DNA from: DASRCB01 sp035653295
GTDB taxonomy: Bacteria > Acidobacteriota > Terriglobia > Bryobacterales > Bryobacteraceae
DNA: 32,447 bases
NCBI GenBank assembly: GCA_035653295.1
Contig: DASRCB010000354.1
Span: 1 to 32,447 of the forward strand
Direction of reading: 5' to 3'
A program made the translations under genes and the position numbers. Below, in pieces: positions 9,809-18,069 of the stretch. The notes beneath the pieces are model-generated. The model was not told the origin of the DNA. It searched no databases and saw only the letters and a list, made by a program, of their open reading frames with translations. Positions within the stretch are counted from its first letter, which is position 1, and the number at the start of each line of letters is the position of its first letter.

Positions 9809-11056
9809 TTAATCCATTTTAGCGGATTGCTGCAGTGGGCCTGGCGCCCCTTCGATGGCGCGCACCGTGGCTCCGTTCACTTCGACGTGAAACCAGCCGG
9901 CCCCGTTCCGCCCGTCCAGCGCGGTCATCGTTTGCCGCGTGAAGGAGCCCGGGCCCGCCTTCCGCTCCAGCACGTTTCCGTATAGGTCCAGAAAACGCTG
10001 CGCGCTGGCCGGCGAGTCCCAGGTGGACGCAAAGCTCAGCGCATCCGCTTTCGATCGTTTGTCTTCACCCGTGCAATACGTCGATCCGATCAGGTGTGCC
10101 GCGGCCTTGTCCGCCGTTTCGCGTTCCGCCCACGCGCCCAGAAGCACGCGATAATCGAACTCGCCCAGCGTCCCCTCGAGAATTCGCCGATACCCGGCCG
10201 GCAGCTTCGGCGCATCCGGCAACTGGGGCTTGCCTCCTCGCTCATACCGGTCGGGATGAATCACCTGCTGCGTGCTGGCCGGCGGATGCTCGAATACCTC
10301 GGTAAACGAGCTCTTCCCGTCACGCTGATACAGCGCCTGCTCCAGCCGCATGCCCTCGGCGTAAGGAAACACCAGCGATTCGCGCACGTACAGTGGCGCG
10401 TGCGCGAATACCGGATACGACGCCGTGACCTGCTCGGTAAGTGCGGCGGACGGATCGAAATACCGGGTCAGGTTCATGATCGTCCCCGTCAGCTTCTTCG
10501 AAGCGTACGCAGCCATCAGCCACGATGCCTGGCCTTCCATCACCGCCATCCGGGCCATCGCCTCATCGTCATTCGTGTTGCGCGTCTTCATGAAGCGTTT
10601 CAGGTCGAAGTGCTGATCCGCCAGCGCGTGCGACAACTCGTGCGCCAGCGCCATCTCGAGCTCCGTTTGATTGCCGCCCTGGGTCTGCACCAGGTACAAC
10701 CGCCGGCGGTGATAGTCATAAAAGGCTTCGGCCTGCTCGGTCAGCAGGTCCACCGTGGTCCGGCGGAGGTCGAAGTCAGCGGGAACCAGACCCAGCAGTT
10801 TCAGGGTCACTTCGGTGGCGTGCAGATCTTTGGGCTTCGCGTTCTCCCGCACCTGCTCGTCCAGGTAGCGCTTCAGCTGGTCGCGATTCATGAACGCCGC
10901 CGGCACATCGTGTTTGAACTGCAGTCCGGTGATTTCAGTCAGCTCCCGCTCGATGTGCTTCAGGTCCGGCAGTTGTGGTGCGTCCGGGACGCGCGAGGCG
11001 GAGCCGGCCATCAGCGCCAGCCCGGCCGTTGCGATCGTCAGAACGAGGTGCTTCAT
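9809..11056 (-). CDS. Secreted HExxH zinc metalloprotease-like protein
   Basis: This encodes 415 residues from the ATG at 11056; the open frame continues upstream to 11167, but the residues there are Arg-rich and unlike a protein start, whereas MKHLVLTIATAGLALMAG is a good signal peptide. The zinc motif is H139-E-L-S-H143 and a downstream E174 in M-E-G-Q-A could be the third ligand, the gluzincin arrangement. Before it lies V-D-L-L-T-E-Q-A-E-A-F-Y-D, and the residues around L-Y-L-V make the edge strand. The C-terminal third has no known domain. I do not recognise the family precisely; it resembles unassigned acidobacterial and actinobacterial putative peptidases. It is followed on the same strand, after 91 bases, by the thioredoxin-like gene. 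Confidence 0.8.
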   Translation of the reverse strand: MKHLVLTIATAGLALMAGSASRVPDAPQLPDLKHIERELTEITGLQFKHDVPAAFMNRDQLKRYLDEQVRENAKPKDLHATEVTLKLLGLVPADFDLRRTTVDLLTEQAEAFYDYHRRRLYLVQTQGGNQTELEMALAHELSHALADQHFDLKRFMKTRNTNDDEAMARMAVMEGQASWLMAAYASKKLTGTIMNLTRYFDPSAALTEQVTASYPVFAHAPLYVRESLVFPYAEGMRLEQALYQRDGKSSFTEVFEHPPASTQQVIHPDRYERGGKPQLPDAPKLPAGYRRILEGTLGEFDYRVLLGAWAERETADKAAAHLIGSTYCTGEDKRSKADALSFASTWDSPASAQRFLDLYGNVLERKAGPGSFTRQTMTALDGRNGAGWFHVEVNGATVRAIEGAPGPLQQSAKMD

Positions 11057-11225
11057 CCGTAATCTGATGGTAGATGACCGCCGCGCACACCCGTCTGGCC
11101 TCGGACAAACCCGGCGCCGAACTGCGGATCGTAAGAAACACCATTCATTGATTACTTCAAATTCCACCGGCTCGTGATAGACTACCTCCGCTCCGGAACG
11201 CCGCTGTCACTCAGGGGAGGTGGTC

Positions 11226-12059
11226 ATGTCCGTTATTCAGGTCGGCCTTGTCGACAAGACCGGCAAACTCGATCCCGATTTCGTTCACGCCGCCGCGGCG
11301 GCGCTCAATATTCAGGTGATGCGTGACCTGCCGCAGTTCTGGAACGTGCAGGCTACCGTGCAGCATCTGCCCAACCCGAAAAAGATCCCTGTCGGGGTGT
11401 GGCCGGTATTCCTTGTGGCGAAGCTCCCGCCCGGCGAGGGTGGCGTTCATCTCGATAAAAAGAACCAGCCATACTCGCTGGTCATTGGCACGCCGCAGAG
11501 CAACGACTGGACCATTGACGCCAGCCACGAAACGCTCGAAATGCTGGTGGACCCGTCCGGCAATCGGCTCCAGACCTCCAACGCCATCAAAATTTCCGGC
11601 AAAGGCGTGCAGGACGCGCCCGGCCAGTTCCAGTATCTGGTGGAGGCCTGCGATCCGTGCGAGGCCAATGAATACGGATACACCGTTCAGGGAATCGCCG
11701 TCTCCGATTTCATCACTCCGCATTACTACGATCCCGTCCCGACTTCCGGCACCCGCTACAGCTTTGCCGGACACATTCAACGGCCTCGGCAGCTCCTGCC
11801 CGGCGGCTATATTTCCTTTATCAACCCGCAGAACGATGAGTTCCAGCAGATCCTGTTCCTGGGCGCGAAGCCCGTTCTCCGCAACCTCGGCCCGGCTACC
11901 GGCGCCAGCCTGCGGAGCTTCGTCGACAGTAAGACCATGGCGCTGGCGCAAAAGGCGCGGAAACCGAACCGCGGCCTCACCGACCTGGCCAAAGCGCACC
12001 GCGCGCTTATTGACCAGGCCTCACTCCGGCGGGCGGATTCGTTCGAAATGGCCGGTTAG
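11226..12059 (+). CDS. Unrecognised protein with HExxE motif
   Basis: This encodes 277 residues. The ATG at 11226 follows AGGGGAGG (11213-11220) with 5 bases of spacing, an excellent ribosome binding site, so the GTG at 11220 is not the start. There is no signal peptide. The striking segment is D-A-S-H101-E102-T-L-E105-M-L-V-D109-P, an HExxE motif in a helix that resembles a zincin active site, followed by E140-A-C142-D-P-C145-E. I have seen similar SHExLEMLxDP segments in uncharacterised bacterial and phage-associated proteins, but I cannot name a family or a substrate. The C-terminus (about 235-277) is basic and helical. Upstream, the metalloprotease-like gene is divergent; downstream lies the TIGR03437 gene 45 bases away on the same strand. 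Confidence 0.8.
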   Translation: MSVIQVGLVDKTGKLDPDFVHAAAAALNIQVMRDLPQFWNVQATVQHLPNPKKIPVGVWPVFLVAKLPPGEGGVHLDKKNQPYSLVIGTPQSNDWTIDASHETLEMLVDPSGNRLQTSNAIKISGKGVQDAPGQFQYLVEACDPCEANEYGYTVQGIAVSDFITPHYYDPVPTSGTRYSFAGHIQRPRQLLPGGYISFINPQNDEFQQILFLGAKPVLRNLGPATGASLRSFVDSKTMALAQKARKPNRGLTDLAKAHRALIDQASLRRADSFEMAG

Positions 12060-12104
12060 GCCGTCCCCGGCAGTGCCGCTCCAAGTGTAAGATGGGATAT
12101 CTTC

Positions 12105-14006
12105 ATGAGGTCCCACGTCAGCAGGACGTTGCTGCTGGCCGCTTGCTGCGTCGCCGTCATCGTCCCCGCCGCCGCCGCGGAAGCCGACGCCCTGGCGATC
12201 GACGCGAATATCCAGGCGCGTCATCTCCCCTTCGGCACGATTGCTGACCCGATCTACGCTTCGCCCACCCGCGATCAGATCGTCGGCTACACCCGCTGCG
12301 GCGATTCGGCCCTGTGGACCGGCCATTACCTCGCCGCCGAAGCCTTTCGCTACAAGGTGACCGGCGACGCCGCCGCCCTCGCCAACGTGAAGCAGGCGAT
12401 TGCCGGCATTCAGTCGCTCATCGATGTTACCGGCAGCGATCTGCTTGCGCGCTGCGCCGTGCCGGCGAACTCGCCCTGGGCGGCAGGCATCGAGAGCGAG
12501 GAAGCGCCGAACGGAATCCACAGCAACAGCGCGGCAGGCGAGGTCTGGGTCGGCAATACCTCCCGCGACCAATATTCAGGCGTGATGTTCGGTCTCGCAG
12601 TCGCGTACGACATGGTCGACGATGCCGGCGTGCGGGATTCCGCGGCTCAACTCGTCACCCGTCTCGTGAGCTCCCTCAAAGCACATGCGTGGACGGTACT
12701 CATGCCGGACGGCTCGGCGAGCACTACGTTCGTTATCCGGCCCGACGAGATTCTGGCGCTGCTGGAGATCGCCGCGCACGTGAACCCGGAACAATTCTCG
12801 AGCGCGTTCACGCTGCAACGTCTCGCACTGACGGCCAGCGTCGCCGTCCCCGTTGGCGTCGATGTCCTCAGCGACAGCTCGTACTTCAAGTTCAATCTGG
12901 ACTACATCAATTTCTACAACCTGGTCCGGCTCAGCGGTGCGGACAGCTCGTTCACGGCGGCCTACCGCGTTCTGCGTGACGCCACCGCGTCGCACCAGAA
13001 TGCATTCTTCAATATGATCGATCGCGCCCTCCAGGGCCCAAACACCGCGCGCGATGATGAGACCATCGCGCTGCTTGGGCAATGGCTGCAAAAGCCGCGC
13101 CGCGATTTTTCTGTGAACCTGGCTGCTTCCGTTCCGGTATGCGGCGGCGAGGCCTGCCAGCCGATTCCGGTTCCGCTGCGCCCGCCAACCGACTTCCTCT
13201 GGCAGCGCGATCCCTTTCAGCTCTCGGGCGGCGGATCGGGCAGCATTGAAAGCGCGGGGATCGACTACATTCTTCCGTACTGGATGGCGCGCTATTACGG
13301 CGTGCTGCCTGCGCCGTATGTGCAGTCGTCGGCGGGCGTGAGCCTGGCTGTCGCGCCGGGCGCGCTGGCCACTATTTACGGATCGGGGTTGCCCGCCGCC
13401 ACCGGCCAGGCAATGACGCAACCTCTGCCCCTGACGCTCGGCGGAGCGACACTCACCGTCACCGATTCCGCCGGGGTCCGGCGCGCGGCGCCGCTGCTCT
13501 ATGCTTCATCCCAGCAGGTGAACTTTCTTGTGCCGGACGGGACCGCCGATGGCACGGCGACGTTCACGATTGCCTCGGGCGCATCGTCGGTCAGCGCCAC
13601 GGCGCTCGTGCGAAGCATCGCTCCGTCGCTGTTCAGCATGAGCGGCAATGGCTCGGGCGTGGCCGCTGCGACAGCGGTCGAGCAAATTGGCTCGCAGCAG
13701 ACCGGCGTGCCTCTGTTCAACTGCGACGCATCCGGATGCACGCTCGTGCCCCTTACGCTGGATGCCCCTGTCTACCTGACGCTGTATGGCACCGGTTTCC
13801 GCACTGTCGGGTCGACCTCCGATGTGATGGTCAGCATCGCCGGAATCCCGGTCCCGGTGCTTTACGCGGGCGCGCAGCCGCAATTCGCAGGCCTCGATCA
13901 GATCAACGTTTCTTTGCCGGCCGCCCTTCGCGGCAGCGGCGCGGACGAGATCGTTGTCACCGTAGCCGGCCAGACGGCAAACGCGGTGCGGATCGCCATT
14001 CAGTAG
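12105..14006 (+). CDS. Secreted protein with TIGR03437 C-terminal domain
   Basis: This encodes 633 residues. A signal peptide occupies about 1-25. The middle (about 30-400) is helical with repeated helix pairs and resembles an alpha/alpha toroid of glycosidase or lyase type, though no catalytic motif is clear. The C-terminal 215 residues (about 405-633) match the TIGR03437 domain described from Solibacter usitatus: A-P-G-A-L-A-T-I-Y-G-S-G-L, then L-L-Y-A-S-S-Q-Q-V-N-F-L-V-P, and near the end Q-I-N-V-S-L-P. It is Ig/IPT-like and probably anchors or presents the protein on the surface. The start ATG lies 45 bases after the preceding gene. The stop is 3 bases from the stop of the dehydrogenase on the other strand. 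The function is unknown; possibly polysaccharide breakdown. Confidence 0.85.
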   Translation: MRSHVSRTLLLAACCVAVIVPAAAAEADALAIDANIQARHLPFGTIADPIYASPTRDQIVGYTRCGDSALWTGHYLAAEAFRYKVTGDAAALANVKQAIAGIQSLIDVTGSDLLARCAVPANSPWAAGIESEEAPNGIHSNSAAGEVWVGNTSRDQYSGVMFGLAVAYDMVDDAGVRDSAAQLVTRLVSSLKAHAWTVLMPDGSASTTFVIRPDEILALLEIAAHVNPEQFSSAFTLQRLALTASVAVPVGVDVLSDSSYFKFNLDYINFYNLVRLSGADSSFTAAYRVLRDATASHQNAFFNMIDRALQGPNTARDDETIALLGQWLQKPRRDFSVNLAASVPVCGGEACQPIPVPLRPPTDFLWQRDPFQLSGGGSGSIESAGIDYILPYWMARYYGVLPAPYVQSSAGVSLAVAPGALATIYGSGLPAATGQAMTQPLPLTLGGATLTVTDSAGVRRAAPLLYASSQQVNFLVPDGTADGTATFTIASGASSVSATALVRSIAPSLFSMSGNGSGVAAATAVEQIGSQQTGVPLFNCDASGCTLVPLTLDAPVYLTLYGTGFRTVGSTSDVMVSIAGIPVPVLYAGAQPQFAGLDQINVSLPAALRGSGADEIVVTVAGQTANAVRIAIQ

Positions 14007-14009
14007 GAA

Positions 14010-15017
14010 TCAGAACTCGAGACAAATCTTCCCGAAGTGCCGCCCCGACTCCTCGTACCGGAACGCGTCCGCAATCTGCTCCAGCGGGAACGTGCGATCG
14101 ATCACCGGTCGAATCTTCATCGCCTCCAGCGCGCGCACGAAATCCAGCTGGTGCTCGCGGCTGCCCACGAGAACTCCGTGCAGCTTCTGCTGCCGACGCA
14201 TCAGCGCCGCCGTCGGCACATCGCCGGCGATACCCGTCAGCACCCCGACCAGCCCGATGTGCCCTCCGACGCGTGCGGCCTTGATCGACTGCGCCAGAGT
14301 CCCTGGTCCCCCGACCTCGATTACCTGATCGACGCCACGCCCGCCCGTTCGCTTCCGAACCGCGTCTCCCCACTTCGGAGTCTCACGGTAGTTGATGCAT
14401 TCATCGGCCCCGAGCCCGCGCGCCCGCTCCAGCTTGTCGTTTGAAGACGAGGTGACGATGACCTCGGCGCTCATCGCCTTGGCGATCTGCAAAGCATAGA
14501 TCGACACGCCGCCTGTGCCGAGCGCCAGCACCGCATCGCCGGCCTTCAGCCCACCCTCGACCACCAGCAGACGCCACGCAGTCAGGCCGGCCGTGGTAAT
14601 AGTCGCTGCTTCGCCATGCGACCAGCCCTCCGGCGCGTGCGTGAACCACGTCGCGGGACGAACCACCGTCTCCACGGCGTAGCCGTCCATGCCGTCTCCA
14701 GGCACTCGGCTGAAATCGGCGAACTGCGGCTCGCCGGCCTGCCAGTCAGGAAAAAAACACGAGACTACATGATCTCCCTCGGCAAACTCCTCCACCCCCG
14801 CGCCAACTGCCTCCACCACCCCCGCGCCATCAGCCATCGGGATGCGGCCGTCGGCAGAAGGGATGATACCCTTCACCACGCTCATGTCGTGGTAATTGAG
14901 CGAACTCGCATGAATGCGGACGCGAATCTCGCCCGCGCGCGGCGGCCCCGGATCCTCCACTTCCACCACGTGAACGCGATCCAGCCCGCCTGGAGCGCCA
15001 ATCTTTACTGCGCGCAT
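14010..15017 (-). CDS. Zinc-independent medium-chain dehydrogenase/reductase
   Basis: This 335-residue NAD(P)-dependent oxidoreductase belongs to the medium-chain dehydrogenase superfamily. The N-terminal GroES-like fold carries S-S-L-N-Y-H-D where zinc alcohol dehydrogenases have a Cys, so the catalytic zinc site is absent and the enzyme is more like a quinone oxidoreductase. The cofactor-binding Rossmann fold begins at L-G-T-G-G-V near residue 170. The ATG at 15017 is preceded by GGAGGGAGG, a strong ribosome binding site. It follows the esterase gene with a 15-base gap and is probably the last gene of the STAS-esterase-dehydrogenase operon. The substrate is unknown; relatives reduce enones, quinones or aldehydes. 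Confidence 0.9.
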   Translation of the reverse strand: MRAVKIGAPGGLDRVHVVEVEDPGPPRAGEIRVRIHASSLNYHDMSVVKGIIPSADGRIPMADGAGVVEAVGAGVEEFAEGDHVVSCFFPDWQAGEPQFADFSRVPGDGMDGYAVETVVRPATWFTHAPEGWSHGEAATITTAGLTAWRLLVVEGGLKAGDAVLALGTGGVSIYALQIAKAMSAEVIVTSSSNDKLERARGLGADECINYRETPKWGDAVRKRTGGRGVDQVIEVGGPGTLAQSIKAARVGGHIGLVGVLTGIAGDVPTAALMRRQQKLHGVLVGSREHQLDFVRALEAMKIRPVIDRTFPLEQIADAFRYEESGRHFGKICLEF

Positions 15018-15032
15018 GTCGCCTCCCTCCGA

Positions 15033-16157
15033 TTAATGCGTCTGGAACAGCAGCGGGGTGAAATTCGACAGGTTGCGGCGCCACACCAGCCACGTGTGAG
15101 CGCCCGGCGTGTCGATGTCCGTGTGCTTCACCTTGATCGAGGTCAGCCATTCGCGGAAGTTCTTGTTCGGCTCCATCAGGCGGTCCTCCGTGCCACAGGC
15201 GATCCACAACACGCGAATCAGTGAATTGGCTTTTTCATCGAGGGCGGGGAACTCGTCCTTGAAGGGCTCGTTCAACCCGCCCGCGCTGAATGCGCCGATG
15301 TAGGCGAACCGGTCCGGCGCGTTCAGACCCACGAACAGGGACTCGGCGCCGCCCATCGACAGGCCCGCGATGGCCCGCGACTCGCGGTCGGTGCGCACTT
15401 TATAAGTGCTTTCCACCTGCGGAATCACCTCCGTCAGCAGCGCGTCACGAAAACCAGTGAGGTTCTGCTCATGGCGGTTGTTGTGTCCGAACGGCGCCTC
15501 GGCGCCGGGCGAAAAAATGGAGTGAATCGTCAGCCCGTAGCCCAGCGGCATCACCACCAGCATCGGCTTCACTTTGTTCTGCGCGATCAGATTGTCGAGG
15601 ATCACGTTCGCGCGGCCGACGGCGCTCCATCCATTCGCCATGTCGCTGAAACCGTGCAGAAGATACAGGACGGGGTAGAGCGTGCGGCCCGCCGGATCGT
15701 ACCCTGGCGGCGTGTACACGTAGAAATCGCGGTCATCGCCCACCACCTTCGAATGGTAGAAATGGTGATGGAGTTCGCCGTGCGGAACCGGATTTAGCTC
15801 CCACGTCAATGTCGGCGGTCCCGGCACGTGAACTTCGCTCGACGGGTACATCAAATTCGGAATCACATCGGCATTCGACGGATCGCGCAAACCCACGCCA
15901 TCCATGATGAATGTGTAGCCGTAATAATCCGGGTCCAGCGCGGGCGTCGTCGCGCTCCACACCCCTTCGTCATTCTTCTGCATGGCCAGCGGCTTCGAGC
16001 CGACAACGTTGACCGTCACCTCCTTCGCGTTCGGCGCGCGGAAGCGAAACGTAACGCTGCCGTCGGAATGGACCTGTGGCGATTCCAGGCGCTCCTGCTG
16101 CTGGCCGGAGGCGACCGCCGCGGCCGCGCACACCAGCACCGCAAAAGATACTCTCAT
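15033..16157 (-). CDS. Secreted esterase, feruloyl/enterochelin-esterase-like
   Basis: This is a 374-residue alpha/beta hydrolase with a signal peptide (about 1-18). Residues about 25-115 form a beta-rich E-set/CBM48-like module (G-S-V-T-F-R-F-R-A-P-N-A). The hydrolase domain follows, with the nucleophile S267 in G-L-S-M-G-G, an oxyanion-hole region L-L-H-G-F at 166-170, and likely triad partners D325 in C-G-T-E-D and H354 in G-A-H-T. The pairing of an E-set module with this hydrolase is typical of Fes-like and xylanase-linked feruloyl esterases, so it may remove acyl groups from plant polysaccharides in the periplasm or outside. It starts 26 bases after the STAS gene and precedes the dehydrogenase. 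Confidence 0.88.
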   Translation of the reverse strand: MRVSFAVLVCAAAAVASGQQQERLESPQVHSDGSVTFRFRAPNAKEVTVNVVGSKPLAMQKNDEGVWSATTPALDPDYYGYTFIMDGVGLRDPSNADVIPNLMYPSSEVHVPGPPTLTWELNPVPHGELHHHFYHSKVVGDDRDFYVYTPPGYDPAGRTLYPVLYLLHGFSDMANGWSAVGRANVILDNLIAQNKVKPMLVVMPLGYGLTIHSIFSPGAEAPFGHNNRHEQNLTGFRDALLTEVIPQVESTYKVRTDRESRAIAGLSMGGAESLFVGLNAPDRFAYIGAFSAGGLNEPFKDEFPALDEKANSLIRVLWIACGTEDRLMEPNKNFREWLTSIKVKHTDIDTPGAHTWLVWRRNLSNFTPLLFQTH

Positions 16158-16183
16158 GTCCCGAACTATATCGCAGCTTGAAT

Positions 16184-16540
16184 TCAGTTCGATGAAGGAA
16201 CGGTGCGCTCCGCGTCGTCCACGCTGTGATAGCGCGTGAACACGTCGTCCACTTTGCAGGTCCGGAACAGTGTCCAGATGCGATCGTTCATTCCCGCCAG
16301 CAGCAGGCGCTTGTATTTCTGCTCGAAGCTGACATACGCGCCGATGAGCGCCCCCAGACCACTGGAATCGACATAACGCACCCGGCTCATGTCGATCACC
16401 AGTGTCTCCGGCTGCTGCTGGCGAATGGCGTCGCGAAACTCGAGCACGGTCTGCATGTTCAGCACACCGTCGAGCACCATCACCTTCTCGCCAGGATACG
16501 CTCCGTCGCGGATCTGCAGCGCCAGATCATTGTCCGTCAT
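16184..16540 (-). CDS. STAS-domain anti-sigma factor antagonist
   Basis: This 118-residue single STAS domain is of the SpoIIAA/RsbV type. The diagnostic segment is Y-V-D58-S59-S60-G-L-G; the serine following D58 is where an anti-sigma kinase would phosphorylate it, controlling release of a sigma factor. The N-terminus has an M-V-L-D-G-V-L strand expected of the fold. A GGAG sits directly before the ATG (16540), which is closer than usual. No anti-sigma kinase or phosphatase gene is adjacent; it lies upstream of the esterase-dehydrogenase pair, so its partner must be elsewhere or the gene is independent of its neighbours. Confidence 0.9.
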   Translation of the reverse strand: MTDNDLALQIRDGAYPGEKVMVLDGVLNMQTVLEFRDAIRQQQPETLVIDMSRVRYVDSSGLGALIGAYVSFEQKYKRLLLAGMNDRIWTLFRTCKVDDVFTRYHSVDDAERTVPSSN

Positions 16541-16582
16541 CTCCGCAGGAGTGTATCACGCTCCGCCGCCCCCGACTTGTAA

Positions 16583-16659
16583 TGCAAGCCCTGGGCTTGC
16601 ACGCTGGAGTCTGGACATTCTGCTGAAATGCCGATTGTGGAGCAAGCCTTTGGCTTGCA
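16583..16659. repeat. Twin GCAAGCC hairpin repeat
   Basis: Two copies of GCAAGCC-(3 bases)-GGCTTGC lie at 16584-16600 (loop CTG) and 16642-16658 (loop TTT), both followed by ACG. The first stem extends by one T-A pair. They sit in the 149-base gap between the DUF4097 gene stop (16690) and the STAS gene start (16540). This is REP-like: two closely spaced perfect palindromes with identical arms and variable loops. The origin and function are unknown; one might act as a terminator after the DUF4097 gene, though no T-run follows. Confidence 0.6.
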
Positions 16660-16689
16660 CGTGGGCCGTGAGGCGCCCGCCCGCAACCC

Positions 16690-17631
16690 CTACCGCTTCA
16701 TCACGTGAATCGACCCGTTCGAGCTGCTCAGCTCAATCAGCGGCCCTCCGCTGCCGATCGTGCCCGCCAGGTGCGACTTCCCCAGCGTGCCCCCGTGAAC
16801 CGTCACATCGAAGTCGGTAGTAATCGACCCGTGCGACGTATCCGCCTCGAGCCGCGCATTCGTCGATGCCGGCAGGCGCAGAGCGATGCTGGAATTACTG
16901 GTGGTGGCGCGAATATCGGGTACGTGACCGCTGTCCACATTCAGTTCGATGCGTCCGTTCGATGAATCCGCCTTGATGGGCCAGTTTCCCGGCGCATCCG
17001 CTATGGTCACCTCGATAGCGCCGTTGGAAGTGCCGGCATCGAGCGATCCACCCCGGAGGCGGCCGCGAATCGGTCCATTCGATGTGTGGGCGCGCAGGTT
17101 CCCGCTGACATCCGACACGTCTATCGCGCCGTTGGACGTCTCCAGTTCCATCTCGCCTTTCACGTTTCCGACCTGAACCTGGCCATTGGAGGTGCGCAGC
17201 CGCACCGCGCCTTCCACGTCATTCACCCGTATGGCGCCGTTCGAGGTGCGAATCTCGTCCAGCGCCACGCGCCGCGGTACGTGGATAATGTAGCTCGCCC
17301 CGCGGCTCCCGTGGCCCCAGTTGTTCGATGGAATCACCGTCCGAACGCGCACCGAGTCGGGCGTGGGGCTCACTTCGATCTTGATCTGACCCAGCATTTC
17401 ACGGCTGCTGGCGAACTTCGTCCCGCTGATCTCAATCGAGTTGCGATCCCAGCTCGAGATCTCCACCGCTCCATTGGAGTTCTCCAGCGCCAGCCGGCCG
17501 CCCGGGTTGAAGTTGTACGTGTAATGGAAATCCTCGCGGTAGTGTTCCCCCCAGTCACCCCAGTCGAGGGCCTCGCAGGAGGTGAACAGGAACAGGCCCG
17601 CCAGGACGGGTGCCAATCGAGATATGTGCAT
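16690..17631 (-). CDS. DUF4097-type envelope protein
   Basis: This encodes 313 residues from the ATG at 17631 (an AAAGGA lies 10 bases upstream); the longer open frame to 17691 has no site. The N-terminus is hydrophobic and ends L-F-T-S-C near residue 20, a possible lipoprotein cleavage site, though Phe at -3 is not ideal. The rest is a series of about 20-residue beta repeats with T-S-N-G-A-I or S-S-N-G-x-I turns, at least eight of them, forming a right-handed beta solenoid typical of DUF4097 (DUF4098) proteins. These are usually exported and of unknown function, often linked to cell-envelope stress regulation. It lies downstream of a divergent small gene. Confidence 0.85.
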   Translation of the reverse strand: MHISRLAPVLAGLFLFTSCEALDWGDWGEHYREDFHYTYNFNPGGRLALENSNGAVEISSWDRNSIEISGTKFASSREMLGQIKIEVSPTPDSVRVRTVIPSNNWGHGSRGASYIIHVPRRVALDEIRTSNGAIRVNDVEGAVRLRTSNGQVQVGNVKGEMELETSNGAIDVSDVSGNLRAHTSNGPIRGRLRGGSLDAGTSNGAIEVTIADAPGNWPIKADSSNGRIELNVDSGHVPDIRATTSNSSIALRLPASTNARLEADTSHGSITTDFDVTVHGGTLGKSHLAGTIGSGGPLIELSSSNGSIHVMKR

Positions 17632-17719
17632 GAGAACAGGGTCCTTTCGAGCTTTATTACGGTGCAGGGCAGGCGCGGGTTCCCGGAGCATCTTACGGTT
17701 AGATGCCTGGTAGTGGTAC

Positions 17720-17748
17720 TGGCAAAGTACCTCCGGGTAAGCGATAAT
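17720..17748 (+). promoter_or_regulatory. Possible promoter of the 78-residue gene
   Basis: A GATAAT -10 box (17743-17748) lies 12 bases upstream of the ATG at 17760, with TGGCAA (17720-17725) at a 17-base spacing as a partial -35. Transcription would start about 4-6 bases before the ATG, so the message would be nearly leaderless, matching the lack of a Shine-Dalgarno. Confidence 0.35.
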
Positions 17749-17759
17749 ACAGACATAGT

Positions 17760-17996
17760 ATGCAGCTCATCCGGGAAGGTGTGCAGGTCGCCTCTCTTAT
17801 CGGGGCGTTCAGCGCAGAGGAGATTACTGTCGGGGAGCTTGCTGAAGCCCTCCAGATGTTGACGCCAGAGGCCGTCCGGGTTTTCTCGGCCAGCCTGGCG
17901 TGCGTAATGGTGGAAATGGAACGGCCTGATTCGCGGTTGGTCGCCGCGCGGATGCGGGCCGAGAGCATCGCCGCGACAGCGCGCTTCCGCTCATAG
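17760..17996 (+). CDS. Small helical hypothetical protein
   Basis: This encodes 78 residues with no recognised family. Codon third positions are GC-rich as in the neighbours, which supports it being real. The sequence is amphipathic and helical, with alternating Glu and hydrophobic residues (S-A-E-E-I-T-V-G-E-L-A-E-A-L) and one Cys near residue 48. There is no signal peptide or membrane segment. It is divergent from the DUF4097 gene, with a 128-base gap, and ends about 70 bases from the end of the methyltransferase gene on the opposite strand. No ribosome binding site is seen, but a GATAAT -10 box close upstream suggests a leaderless message. Confidence 0.55.
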   Translation: MQLIREGVQVASLIGAFSAEEITVGELAEALQMLTPEAVRVFSASLACVMVEMERPDSRLVAARMRAESIAATARFRS

Positions 17997-18069
17997 CGCT
18001 GTTCCATCGACGTTCATCAGCGTTTATCTGCGGCTTTGATCAGCCGTCGATAGCCTTGGATAGCGCCGC

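Noticed and set aside
17699..18007. 102-residue minus-strand open frame
   Set aside because: It overlaps the better supported 78-residue gene and has the residue bias of an antisense frame.
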